DNA of 64,000 nt from DATFDN01 sp963818725. GTDB lineage: Bacteria > Pseudomonadota > Alphaproteobacteria > Acetobacterales > Acetobacteraceae. A model generated the notes under the pieces. It saw only the letters and a list, made by a program, of their open reading frames with translations. It was not told where the DNA came from and did not search any database. The stretch covers positions 352,103 through 416,102 of the forward strand of contig CAWFTU010000018.1 of assembly GCA_963818725.1 (NCBI GenBank). The letters run 5' to 3'. Each line of letters opens with the position of its first letter. Positions within the stretch are counted from its first letter, which is position 1. This document shows positions 26,989-34,115 of this stretch, one piece after another. Position numbers and translations under genes: made by a program.

Positions 26989-28230
26989 CTACGACATCGC
27001 CGCAGCCTTCGTCTCGAACGTCTGCCCACGGCGGATCACCGCCCAGGCGGTCCGTGCCAGCTTGGCGGCAAGCGCCACCACCACGGTGTTCACGTGCGCC
27101 CGCGCGAGCAGGCCGCGCAACCACCTGCCGAGCGGCGTGTCGGCCTTGGACAGCGTCGGCAGGGCCGCCCGGGCACCGTGGACCAGCATCTTGCGCAAGT
27201 ATCCGTTGCCGCGCTTGCTGATCCCCAGCAGCTTGGGCTTGCCGCCCGTCGTCATCTGCTTCGGCACCAGCCCCAGCCAAGCCGCCAGATCCCGACCTCG
27301 CCCGAACGTCTGGGCATCACCAATGGACGCCGTCAGCGCCGTCGCGTTCAGCGGTCCGATGCCCGGGATCGAGGTCAGCCGGCGGGCCGTCTCGTCAGTG
27401 CGGGCCTGACGCGCGAACTCCTCGTCGAAGGCCGAGATCCGCCGGTCCAGCTCACGCCACTCGGCCCGCAGGTCCTCGACCAGCAACCGGGTCCGCGGGC
27501 TGAGCGGGACCTTCTCCTCCGCCATTAGCATCTCAAGAAACACCTCCAGCTTGCGCCGTCCCTGGGGCACGGTGATGCCGCGCTCCAGCAGCACGGCGCG
27601 GAGCTGGTTGATCAACGCCGTGCGCTCGCCCACAAGCCGGTCCCGGGTGCGATGCAGCGTCTGCATGTCGAGCTGCGTCTCGCTCTTGAGTTCCACGAAC
27701 CGCATGGTCGGCCGTGTCGCCGCCTCAGCGATCGCCTCCGCATCTCGGTCGTCGTTCTTCTGCGCCTTGACGTAGGGGCGCACATACTCGGGCGACATCA
27801 GCCGGACCTGGTGACCCTGCTCGCGAAGCACGCGACCGAGATGATGGGCGCCACAGCATGCTTCCATCGCCACGACGCAGGGCGACATCCCAGCCGCGAG
27901 CTTGACCACGCTATCCCGGTGCAGGCGCCGACGCAGGACTACTCGCCCGGCCCGGTCCAGTCCCACCACGCTGCAGCTGTTCTTGCCCAGGTCGATCCCC
28001 AACACCGCGATCTGCATCGGTCCCGCTCCTTCCCTCCGGTTACCCCTTCAGCCTAGCGCCGAAGGGGAGAGAGGGGCGGGCCATTCCATAAAAACTCAAT
28101 CCTATGTAGAAGTCACGACGCATTCTGTCTCTGGTACACAGCCTCAAGCAGGATGCCGTAAGGTTGGCGCCCGGTGCAGAGACTGTATATTGCTAGTTGC
28201 CGTTACGGCACAAAGTTTTCACACAGTCTG
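26716..28230. repeat. Pair of divergent IS1182-like ends around an IS110 gene
   Basis: CAGACTGTGTGAA occurs at 26716-26728 and, inverted, at 28218-28230. The sequence inward of the right one (28202-28230 read in reverse: CAGACTGTGTGAAAACTT.. GTGCCGTAAC) matches the left end of the IS1182 copies. No IS1182 transposase remains between them, only an IS110 gene. Confidence 0.5.
26989..28017 (-). CDS. IS110-family transposase (third, intact)
   Basis: A 342-residue DEDD transposase. The N-terminal RuvC-like domain has VLGIDLGKNSCSVVGL, VAMEACCGAHH and KNDDRDAEAIAEAA. The C-terminal domain has RLTSIPGIGPLNATALTAS, AWLGLVPKQMTTGGK and GISKRGNGYLRKMLVHGAR. The likely start is ATG 28017 after GGAGCGGGACC. 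It is of the IS1111-like type and distinct from the IS110 pair at 16.6-19.4 kb. No defects are seen. The element's own ends were not determined. Confidence 0.92.
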   Translation of the reverse strand: MQIAVLGIDLGKNSCSVVGLDRAGRVVLRRRLHRDSVVKLAAGMSPCVVAMEACCGAHHLGRVLREQGHQVRLMSPEYVRPYVKAQKNDDRDAEAIAEAATRPTMRFVELKSETQLDMQTLHRTRDRLVGERTALINQLRAVLLERGITVPQGRRKLEVFLEMLMAEEKVPLSPRTRLLVEDLRAEWRELDRRISAFDEEFARQARTDETARRLTSIPGIGPLNATALTASIGDAQTFGRGRDLAAWLGLVPKQMTTGGKPKLLGISKRGNGYLRKMLVHGARAALPTLSKADTPLGRWLRGLLARAHVNTVVVALAAKLARTAWAVIRRGQTFETKAAAMS

Positions 28231-28345
28231 CTTGAGTTTCACTACGGGGGATGCGATGGCTCATACCGCCGCTCGGGGTAGCGTCGCCGTCCTCAATAAT
28301 CTACTGAATTGGCGCTGGAGCCAACTAGCAAAGGGGAGCAACGTC
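28018..28345. other. Spacer upstream of the NTF2-like gene
   Basis: Contains the IS110 5' region and the right IS1182-like end (28202-28230). A ribosome-binding site (AAGGGGAGC) precedes the next gene. Nothing else is recognised. Confidence 0.4.
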
Positions 28346-28849
28346 ATGAATAAAACTACCGCCACCGCGTTGGTTGCCGTCGTGGCAGCCTTCGCATTAC
28401 CGGCTATCGGCCAAGCCAAATCGGAGGACGAGGCCAAGATCGAGGCGCTCGTAAACATGTTCACCGCCGCCGTCAACGCCAAGGACGTCGACGCGATCAT
28501 GAAGGTGTACGTGCCGGACGAGAGCCTAGTCGTATTCGATGCCATCCCGCCGCGCCAGTATGTTGGTGCCAACGCATATCGCACGGACTGGAAGGGCTTC
28601 GTAGACCTGTTCAAGGGACCGGTGAAGTTCGAGGTCAGCGACCTACACGTCGAAGCCGACGGCACGCTTGGCTACAGCCACTCGATCCAGCACGTCAGCG
28701 GGACCGACGGGAAGGGCCAACCGATCGACTTGGCCTGGCGTGACACCGCCGCTTACCGCAAAATCGGCAACTGGTTGATTGTGCATGAGCACGGCTCGTT
28801 TCCGGTCGATCTCGCTACGGGCAAGCCCGACCTGGCATCGAAACCGTAG
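28346..28849 (+). CDS. Secreted NTF2/SnoaL-like protein
   Basis: A 167-residue protein with a Sec signal peptide (MNKTTATALVAVVAAFALPAIGQA, cleavage after GQA). The mature part has the NTF2-like pattern: a helical start (EAKIEALVNMFTAAVNAKDVDAIM), then strands with YVPDESLVVFDAIPP, YVGANAYRTDWKGFVD and a C-terminal WLIVHEHGSFPV. This fold (SnoaL-like/DUF4440-like) often binds small hydrophobic ligands. No catalytic assignment is possible. The start at 28346 is chosen for the signal peptide and the GGGGAG ribosome-binding site. Confidence 0.85.
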   Translation: MNKTTATALVAVVAAFALPAIGQAKSEDEAKIEALVNMFTAAVNAKDVDAIMKVYVPDESLVVFDAIPPRQYVGANAYRTDWKGFVDLFKGPVKFEVSDLHVEADGTLGYSHSIQHVSGTDGKGQPIDLAWRDTAAYRKIGNWLIVHEHGSFPVDLATGKPDLASKP

Positions 28850-28910
28850 CATCCGGGGAGCTGGCGGCCGCTGCCGCAGAAGGCCGCATATGGCAACTGC
28901 CGCCCCGCCC

Positions 28911-28929
28911 GGCGTTACGGGGTAACGCC
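28911..28929. terminator. Hairpin GGCGTTAC..GTAACGCC
   Basis: An 8-bp perfect stem with a 3-nt loop lies about 60 bp after the NTF2-like gene stop and near the edge of the SMP-30 repeat. No T-run follows, so termination is only a possibility. Confidence 0.35.
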
Positions 28930-28956
28930 ACGATGCGCACGGCGGGGCCGCATGTC

Positions 28957-30396
28957 TTGAAATGTGCGACGGGCGTCGGGTGTCACCGTGTCAGGCGGCA
29001 ACGGTCGGACGCGCACGGCCCGCCGCCGCCAGCCGCACGTTCGGCTTGCCCATGTCCGTTGACCGGGTCGTTCAGTTTTGCCGCCACCAAGCTTTCGCGC
29101 CCGGCATGGCCTGCAGGGCCGGACGGGCGTGTGGCCACGGCCGGGCGCATCAATCCCGGCAGCGAGCCGCCGGGCCTTCGGCCTATGGCATGTCGTAGCC
29201 GCGGATGCAGACGATGGTCTTGTCCGCCTGCTCCGGCTTCTGATGGGTGAAGCCGAGATTGGTGGTGCAGATGGTGCCCTTGTACCAGGCGAGGCTGGTG
29301 TTGTCGTCCAGCGGCGCCGTCTTTTTGTTGGCGACCAGCGCCCGCTTGCTTCCGTCTGGCGACAACACCCAAAGCTCGCTGCGCAGGATTTCCGATACGT
29401 AGATGTTGGCCTTGTCATCGAACGCAATGCCGTCGAACGGCGAAAAGCCGCGCGCCACGACCGTGGCCTTGCCGGCGGTGCCGTCAGCCTTGATCGGCAC
29501 CTTCACCACCATCGGGTCGCCGTCGGTGACGGCATAGATGCTCTTGCCGTCGGGCGCGATCGCAAGGTCATTGACGCCCAGCGGGAAGCCGGAATAGGGC
29601 TTTGGCGACCAGTTCAGCAACGGGTCGGCCGACCACAGGTCGACCTTCTTGCCGTCGGGCGAAATCTTCCAGATGCCAGCATAGGTCAGGTCGGTCATGT
29701 AGACGTTGCCCTGGTCGTCGATGTCGACGTCGTCGGGAAAGCAGAACGGCCCACCGTCTGCCTTGGTGGCAAGCGCCGTCACCCTCTTGGTGGCCAACTC
29801 GATCTTGTACACGCCCGAGGCGGTCACCTTGACGTCGCGGCAGGCGGCATGGAACTGGTCGCCCAGGTTGCTCGCCTCGTACATCGGCGAATCCTGCTTG
29901 TAGGCGACGTACAGGTTGCCTTTGTTATCAAGCTCGACGCCGACGGTGTCGCCATGGTGCGCGTTGCCGTCCGGCGGGATCGTGGCAATCAGCTCCTGGT
30001 GGCCATCGGGCCTCACCTTCATGATCTTGCCAGTGTGGAACAGCGACGTGTAGTAGTTGCCGTCCTTGTCAACGGTCAGGCCCTCGGGCGTGTCGTCGAA
30101 CTTGGACAGCACCCAGGCTTTGTACTCGGCGTGCGCCGCGCCCGTCGTGCTCAGCACACCCGCGGCTAGGAACAGGGCCAAAGCTCGCATGGTACCCTCC
30201 CTCGGTCACCCCGGCCCCATCGCCGGACCGGGCGTCCTGGGTTCTTCATTGTGGCCATTGTGCGCAGGTCTGGCCGGGCGACAAGTCGGCGGCCTTCAAC
30301 CGTCGCGCATGGGAGAACCAGCCTGCCGCCGTGCTCCTACATCTTGTGTGGTCGGTCGGAAAATCTCGCGCCCCGAAAGTCGTATAACCCGCCATT
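28957..30396 (-). repeat. 1.44-kb repeat carrying SMP-30-like gene, copy 1
   Basis: Matches 46055-47493 in inverted orientation. The coding part is nearly identical (one amino-acid change), whereas the outer ~120 bases on each side carry many substitutions and small indels. Confidence 0.88.
29183..30190 (-). CDS. SMP-30/gluconolactonase-like periplasmic beta-propeller protein, copy 1
   Basis: A 335-residue protein with a signal peptide (MRALALFLAAGVLSTTGAAHA). The mature part has repeated beta-propeller blades (DDTPEGLTVDKDGNYY, then VGVELDNKGNLYVAY, DDVDIDDQGNVYMTDL, VNDLAIAPDGKSIYAV, FDGIAFDDKANIYVSE), the pattern of the SMP-30/gluconolactonase/LRE family. These bind a divalent metal and often hydrolyse lactones. 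The paired cysteines (CRDVK, FCFPDD, ICTTN, VCIRG) could form disulfides in the periplasm. It has Gly in ADGGPFC where copy 2 has Trp. The ribosome-binding site is GGGAGGGTACC. Substrate unknown. Confidence 0.88.
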   Translation of the reverse strand: MRALALFLAAGVLSTTGAAHAEYKAWVLSKFDDTPEGLTVDKDGNYYTSLFHTGKIMKVRPDGHQELIATIPPDGNAHHGDTVGVELDNKGNLYVAYKQDSPMYEASNLGDQFHAACRDVKVTASGVYKIELATKRVTALATKADGGPFCFPDDVDIDDQGNVYMTDLTYAGIWKISPDGKKVDLWSADPLLNWSPKPYSGFPLGVNDLAIAPDGKSIYAVTDGDPMVVKVPIKADGTAGKATVVARGFSPFDGIAFDDKANIYVSEILRSELWVLSPDGSKRALVANKKTAPLDDNTSLAWYKGTICTTNLGFTHQKPEQADKTIVCIRGYDMP

Positions 30397-30534
30397 ATGA
30401 CAACGTCTCCAAAGTCATAATGATGTATTCGTGATCTGTCTCCAACTATCCAAGGCCGTTGCGAATTTTGATTCTATGGTGGCTCTGTCCCCGTCGGCCT
30501 GTTCCGGACCGGATCCAAGGCGGTCATGCCTCCT
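30191..30534. other. SMP-30 upstream region and spacer
   Basis: The first ~200 bases belong to the 1.44-kb repeat and probably hold the SMP-30 promoter. From about 30397 to 30534 nothing is recognised. Confidence 0.4.
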
Positions 30535-30735
30535 TCACTGTTCCTGGTCCGGACATTCCTGATCTGGGGCGGGCCGCGACCTCCAGCCCACGATGGCCCG
30601 CACGCGCAGCCGCGCGTGCGCGTTGTCGGTGATGAGCGGGAAGTGCCGGCACAGCTCGACAACGCCGGCCAGCTCGCCGCCTTCTTCCCAGGCGCGGCGG
30701 ATTGCCTCGGCGCTCGCCTCATCGACGACGAACAT
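30535..30735 (-). CDS. Small hypothetical protein of plasmid type
   Basis: The start at 30735 gives MFVVDEASAEAIRRAWEEGG.. then LAGVVELCRHFPLITDNAHAR and a short arginine-rich tail, 66 residues. The composition looks like a real protein, and I have the impression that similar small proteins accompany plasmids of this bacterial group, but I cannot name a function. It diverges from the toxin-antitoxin pair. Confidence 0.5.
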   Translation of the reverse strand: MFVVDEASAEAIRRAWEEGGELAGVVELCRHFPLITDNAHARLRVRAIVGWRSRPAPDQECPDQEQ

Positions 30736-30901
30736 GGGTCGGGAGCTTGGAGCCGCGCGCCGCGAAAGCAAGCCGGGTGGCGTTTGCCCCTCGGCGGCGG
30801 TCAAGGAGGGTGGCAGGCAGCCAGGACACCATGCCGAACTGCGTTGTTCCATTCTGCCGGTTACACTTTGGCATTGCGATGCATCGCCCACATGAGGGCA
30901 G

Positions 30902-30923
30902 GACACATCCCATGGGATGTGTC
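30902..30923. promoter_or_regulatory. Perfect 22-bp palindrome upstream of the PIN toxin gene
   Basis: The half-site GACACATCCCA at 30902-30912 is followed by its exact complement to 30923. It ends 11 bp before the GTG start at 30935. Position and perfect symmetry suit an operator for the RHH antitoxin. Confidence 0.6.
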
Positions 30924-30934
30924 ATCCTATCCCG

Positions 30935-31361
30935 GTGAGGCGCGTGGTGCTGGACAGCTCGGTCGTGATCTCGGCCTTTCGCAGCCGGCGCGGCGCGTCG
31001 AGCCGACTGCTTGATCTCGCGGAGGAGGGTCGCATCGTGCCGCTTGCCACCCCCGCGCTGTTCCTCGAGTACCGAGGACGTACTGAAGCGCCCGGAGCAG
31101 CGCGAAGCGTCGGGCCTTTCCCTTGCCGAGGTGGATACGGCACTCGCCGCGCTCGCGATGCTGACGGAGGCGGTGGAGGTGCGCTTCACCTGGCGCCCGC
31201 AGCTCCCCGACCCCGGTGACGAGATGGTGCTGGAGGCGGCGGTGAACGGGCGAGCCGACGCGCTGGTGACGCACAACCTCGCCGACTTCGCCGCGGCGGC
31301 GCCCCGCTTCGGGCTTGCGCTGCTGCGGCCGAGCGAGCTGCTGGAGAGGATGGGGCCATGA
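30935..31361 (+). pseudogene. PIN-domain toxin, frameshifted
   Basis: The N-terminal part (VRRVVLDSSVVISAFRSRRGASS.. RIVPLATPALFLEY) and the C-terminal part (EDVLKRPEQREASGL.. EMVLEAAVNGRADALVTHNLADF) together make a VapC-like PIN ribonuclease of about 140 residues with the acidic residues D in LDSSVV, E in LEYEDVL, E in EMVLEAA and D in ADALVTHN. One extra C near 31073 (GTACCGAGGAC) breaks the frame. If real, the toxin is inactive. It precedes and overlaps the antitoxin gene by 4 nt (ATGA). Confidence 0.82.
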
Positions 31362-31618
31362 GCAAGGCGACCTACCCGTTGAAGCTGCCAGCCTCGATGA
31401 AGGCCGCCGCGGCGCGGCTGGCGAAGGAGGACGGGGTGTCGCTCAACCAGTGGATCGCGTCGGCCGTGGCGCAGAAAGTTGGCGCGGTGGAGACGGCGGC
31501 CGAGTTCTTTCGGCGGCGCGCGGAAGGCGCGAAGCCGGGCGACCTCCGCGCAATCCTCGCGCGCGTCCCCGACCGCGATCCCAACCCCGGCGACGAGCTG
31601 CCCGAAGGGTGGCGTTGA
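31358..31618 (+). CDS. Antitoxin with ribbon-helix-helix fold
   Basis: An 86-residue protein. MSKATYPLKLPASMKAAAARL with KEDGVSLNQWIASAVAQKV is a typical ribbon-helix-helix DNA-binding N-terminus (HicB/Arc type), followed by a charged tail likely to bind the toxin. The start overlaps the toxin stop (ATGA), giving translational coupling. It probably represses its own operon through the 30902-30923 palindrome. Confidence 0.82.
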   Translation: MSKATYPLKLPASMKAAAARLAKEDGVSLNQWIASAVAQKVGAVETAAEFFRRRAEGAKPGDLRAILARVPDRDPNPGDELPEGWR

Positions 31619-31848
31619 GGCGGGTGACGGACGCCACGCCACCCCCGGCCGTCTGCAATGCCGGACGCCGCCGCGTCTTGCCCGGCCGACTACTTCGCTG
31701 CGCGGCGCGACCGGGCGGATTGAGCCACCTTCGACCGGCTCATGTTACGCGAGGGCGGCAAGTCGCCGTGGCCGGGCGACGGGGAGTGGCCTTGAGCAGG
31801 GGCGAGCGGGCGGCGCTACGTCGGATGCTGGGCGAAGAGGCACTGCCA
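31619..31848. other. Spacer between antitoxin and partition region
   Basis: No gene is recognised; the open frames are low-complexity. Confidence 0.4.
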
Positions 31849-31923
31849 GCTAGAAATCATCTAGCAGCAATCTAGCCTCTAAAATCATCTATCTGCTAGA
31901 TAGCGAAATGATATGATGCAGGC
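31849..31923. promoter_or_regulatory. Repeats upstream of parA, candidate partition centromere/operator
   Basis: GCTAGA-AATCA-TCTAGC (31849-31865) is an inverted repeat; further TCTAGC, AAATCATCTA and CTAGATAGC copies follow up to 31905. CTAGATAGC also recurs right after parB (about 32967). Such short AT-rich iterations beside parA are typical of centromeres bound by RHH-type ParB proteins, which also autoregulate. Confidence 0.55.
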
Positions 31924-32574
31924 ATGGCGGCCGTCATCGCGTTCATCAGCCAGAAGGGGGCGTTGGCAAATTCACGCTTGCCCGCGCCCTTGCTCGCGAG
32001 GCCGCCGCGAGCGGCCTCAAGGTCAAGGGCGCGGACCTTGACCCCGAGCAGGCCACCATCGTGGACTGGCACAAGGTCCGCACGCAGCGGGCCATCAGAT
32101 CCCCCGCTGTCCGTGGAGCTGTTCCGCACCATGGCACAGGCTCTGGCCGGCGCGGACGGCCACGACCTCCTGGTGATCGACGGGCCGGCCAAGGCGAGCG
32201 GCGGCACCACCGAGATCGCCAAGCGAGCCGACCTCATCGTGCAGCCGACCGGCGCCGCGCGCGACGACCTCAACCCGGCGATCCGCGTGTTCCACGGCCT
32301 CGTCAAGCAGGGCATCCCGCCCGACCGGCTGGTCTTTGCGCTGAACCACATTGGGACCGAGAGCGAGGCGGAGGCGGCCCGCGCCTACCTGCGCGAGGCA
32401 GGCTACGCTGCCCTTCCCGGCTACCTGCCGGAGCGACCAGCCTACCGGCTGGCGCAGAACGACGGCTACGCTGTCACCGAGACGCGCTTCCACGGCCTGA
32501 AGGAGCGCGCGGACGCGCTGATCCAGGCGCTCATAGACAGGGTTGCCGGCGAGGAGGTCACTGAGCATGGCTGA
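31924..32574 (+). pseudogene. parA: ParA-type partition ATPase, two compensating frameshifts
   Basis: The ends are in one frame: MAAVIAFISQKG at the start, and ELFRTMAQALAGADGHDLLVIDGPAKASGGTTEIA to the stop. From about 31957 to 32090 the correct frame is the next one (..KGGVGKFTLARALAREAAASG.. DLDPEQATIVDWHK). So one base is missing in the G-run at 31954-31958 and one compensating base change lies near 32090. Walker A would read KGGVGKFT instead of KGGVGKST, replacing the key serine. Walker B (LLVIDGPA) and the downstream RADLIVQPTG region are intact. Loss of function looks likely, unless these are sequence errors. Confidence 0.85.
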
Positions 32575-32974
32575 CGCGTCCAGGCTCAAGGGAATGCGCC
32601 GCCAGAGGCTCGGGCCGCCGCCGCCGCCGGAGGAGGCTCGAACCGACCTTGTCCTCCCCCCGGAGCCGGCCGGGTCCGCGGCACAGCCCGTCTCCGCCGC
32701 CCGTGCGGATGCGCCCGCGCTGGAGGATCAAACGGCGCCTTCGGCCCGCAGCGAGGCGCGCCAGGGGCCGGCGGCCGAGCTGCCCCAGACCGGTCGGATC
32801 GACGGGCGCACGCTGCGCCGATCCGGGCGTACCGTGCAGTTCGCCACCCGTGTCAGCCCGGAGTTCGACGAGCGAGTTCGCCGGATCGCGATGCGGGACG
32901 GGCTGCTGCTGGTAGAGGTGCTCGAACGGGCTCTGGACGCCTACGAGAGTAGTAGCAAGGAAGAAGCTAGATAG
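32567..32974 (+). CDS. ParB-like (ParG-type) RHH centromere-binding protein
   Basis: About 135 residues. The start ATG 32567 overlaps the parA stop (translational coupling) and is preferred to 32543, which lies inside parA. The N-terminal half is a disordered, proline/alanine-rich arm containing basic and glutamine-rich stretches. The C-terminal half (RTVQFATRVSPEFDERVRRIA.. LLVEVLERALDAYES) is a ribbon-helix-helix domain. Flexible N-terminus plus RHH is the ParG/omega pattern: the protein binds the centromere repeats and stimulates ParA. Confidence 0.72.
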   Translation: MADASRLKGMRRQRLGPPPPPEEARTDLVLPPEPAGSAAQPVSAARADAPALEDQTAPSARSEARQGPAAELPQTGRIDGRTLRRSGRTVQFATRVSPEFDERVRRIAMRDGLLLVEVLERALDAYESSSKEEAR

Positions 32975-33000
32975 CGGCTACCTAGAAGCGGTATCTTTAA

Positions 33001-33018
33001 GTGCCTGACTTCAGGCAC
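33001..33018. terminator. Hairpin between convergent parB and rep genes
   Basis: GTGCCTGA-CT-TCAGGCAC is an 8-bp perfect stem spanning the end of rep (stop at 33011-33013). It lies where the rightward par operon and the leftward rep gene meet, a natural bidirectional terminator position. Confidence 0.5.
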
Positions 33019-33832
33019 CAGATAGCCTCTCCAGCACGACAGGTTCGACAGTGCCGCTCAGCCGCGCACGGCGGTCGGCGCTGTGCCGCTGGACCTCGGC
33101 GAAGGCGGCCCGCAGCTCGTCCTCGGTCTTGCGCCACCAGCTCAGCTCCACAGCCGTGACCTTCCGGCCCGTCCGCACCGGGCGAAAGGCGACGCCGAAG
33201 TCGGCAAGGCCGCTGACCTCCCGCGCCGCCGGCTTGAGGCACCAGGCGTTGAGGTTGCCGAAGGTGGTCAGCTCGCGCGGCTTCACCCCGAGCAGCTCTC
33301 GTAGCTCGCCGATCTCGAAGACCTCCGACCAGCGGAACCGCATATTCCGGCGCTTCTCGCCCATTTCGTAGAGGGCGAGGGCGTACTTGCTGGTGAAGGC
33401 GAACATGACCTCCTTGCGGAGCCGGCCGAAGACGCGGCTGTCCTGGATGATGCGCCGCAGCTCGGTGTCCAGCCGATAATAGAGCAGGCCCTTGGCGTCA
33501 TCGTGCTCGGTGGTCCGGGACAGCAGCGCCATCTTCATCACCGCCGGCTTGCCGTCCTGCTCGACGCGCACCCGCACGATCGTGCGCATCAGCCGGTCTG
33601 TGCTGTCCGCCAAGCGCTCGCCGCCCTCGTGGCTGCCGCGCAGGTCTGCCTTGGCGATGCAATGGGTCACGTCGTCGCCGATGCGGTCCCAAGCGTTCGC
33701 GATCAGCAGGTTGTAGATGCGCCGGTCCGCGAGGGTGAGAGCCATGTCGAGCACGTCGATCAGCTCGCCCGGCTTGATCATTGAGCCAGGGGCGGGGCGC
33801 TGATCGATGGTGTGGACGACGGAGACCGACAT
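33011..33832 (-). CDS. Plasmid replication initiator, Rep_3 type
   Basis: A 273-residue initiator of the Rep_3/RepB family with two winged-helix domains. The N-terminal domain covers ELIDVLDMALTLADRRIYNLLIANAW and the region to VMKMALLSRTTEHDD. The second domain includes RIIQDSRVFGRLRKEVMFAFTSKYALALYEMG, then the RWSEVFEIGELRELLGV recognition segment and a basic C-terminal helix. It binds iterons and opens the origin. It is read leftward from just beside six iterons (33877-34071). A half-iteron inverted relative to the others (CTTAGATTAGG at 33838) overlaps its promoter region, so autorepression by Rep dimers is likely. It is intact. Confidence 0.88.
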   Translation of the reverse strand: MSVSVVHTIDQRPAPGSMIKPGELIDVLDMALTLADRRIYNLLIANAWDRIGDDVTHCIAKADLRGSHEGGERLADSTDRLMRTIVRVRVEQDGKPAVMKMALLSRTTEHDDAKGLLYYRLDTELRRIIQDSRVFGRLRKEVMFAFTSKYALALYEMGEKRRNMRFRWSEVFEIGELRELLGVKPRELTTFGNLNAWCLKPAAREVSGLADFGVAFRPVRTGRKVTAVELSWWRKTEDELRAAFAEVQRHSADRRARLSGTVEPVVLERLSGA

Positions 33833-33837
33833 GGAAC

Positions 33838-34107
33838 TCTTAGATTAGGCCGACACCAAGCTAACCTAAGCGGCGTGCCACCCCAAACCTAATAGTTCGC
33901 AGATGGGAAGCCGTTGGGCAGCGGCCCGGTTTGCCGAGGCCACCTCAAACCTAAGAGTTGCCTGTGGACAGACGCCCGCAAGGGGCCACCCCAAACCTAA
34001 GCGAAAGCCACCCCATCCCTAAGAGTTGGCCACCCCAAACCTAATCGGGAATCGCCCAATCCCTAATAGTTCAGCTGAATTCCCATTTGAATTCAATGAC
34101 TTGCTGC
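33838..34107. other. Origin of replication: iteron array
   Basis: Six copies of a 21-bp repeat with core CCACCCCAAACCTAAKAGTT start at 33877, 33939, 33985, 34007, 34029 and 34051. The last four have exact 22-bp spacing, i.e. the same face of the helix. A partial copy is at 33861 and an inverted half-copy at 33838. TGTGGACAG at 33963 is DnaA-box-like. The array directly precedes rep. The right boundary is the target duplication of IS66 copy 2. Confidence 0.85.
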
Positions 34108-34115
34108 GCCCGAAC

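Noticed and set aside
33877..34071. Iteron array considered as CRISPR or tandem satellite
   Set aside because: Spacing of 22 bp, position before rep and absence of spacers fit replication iterons.
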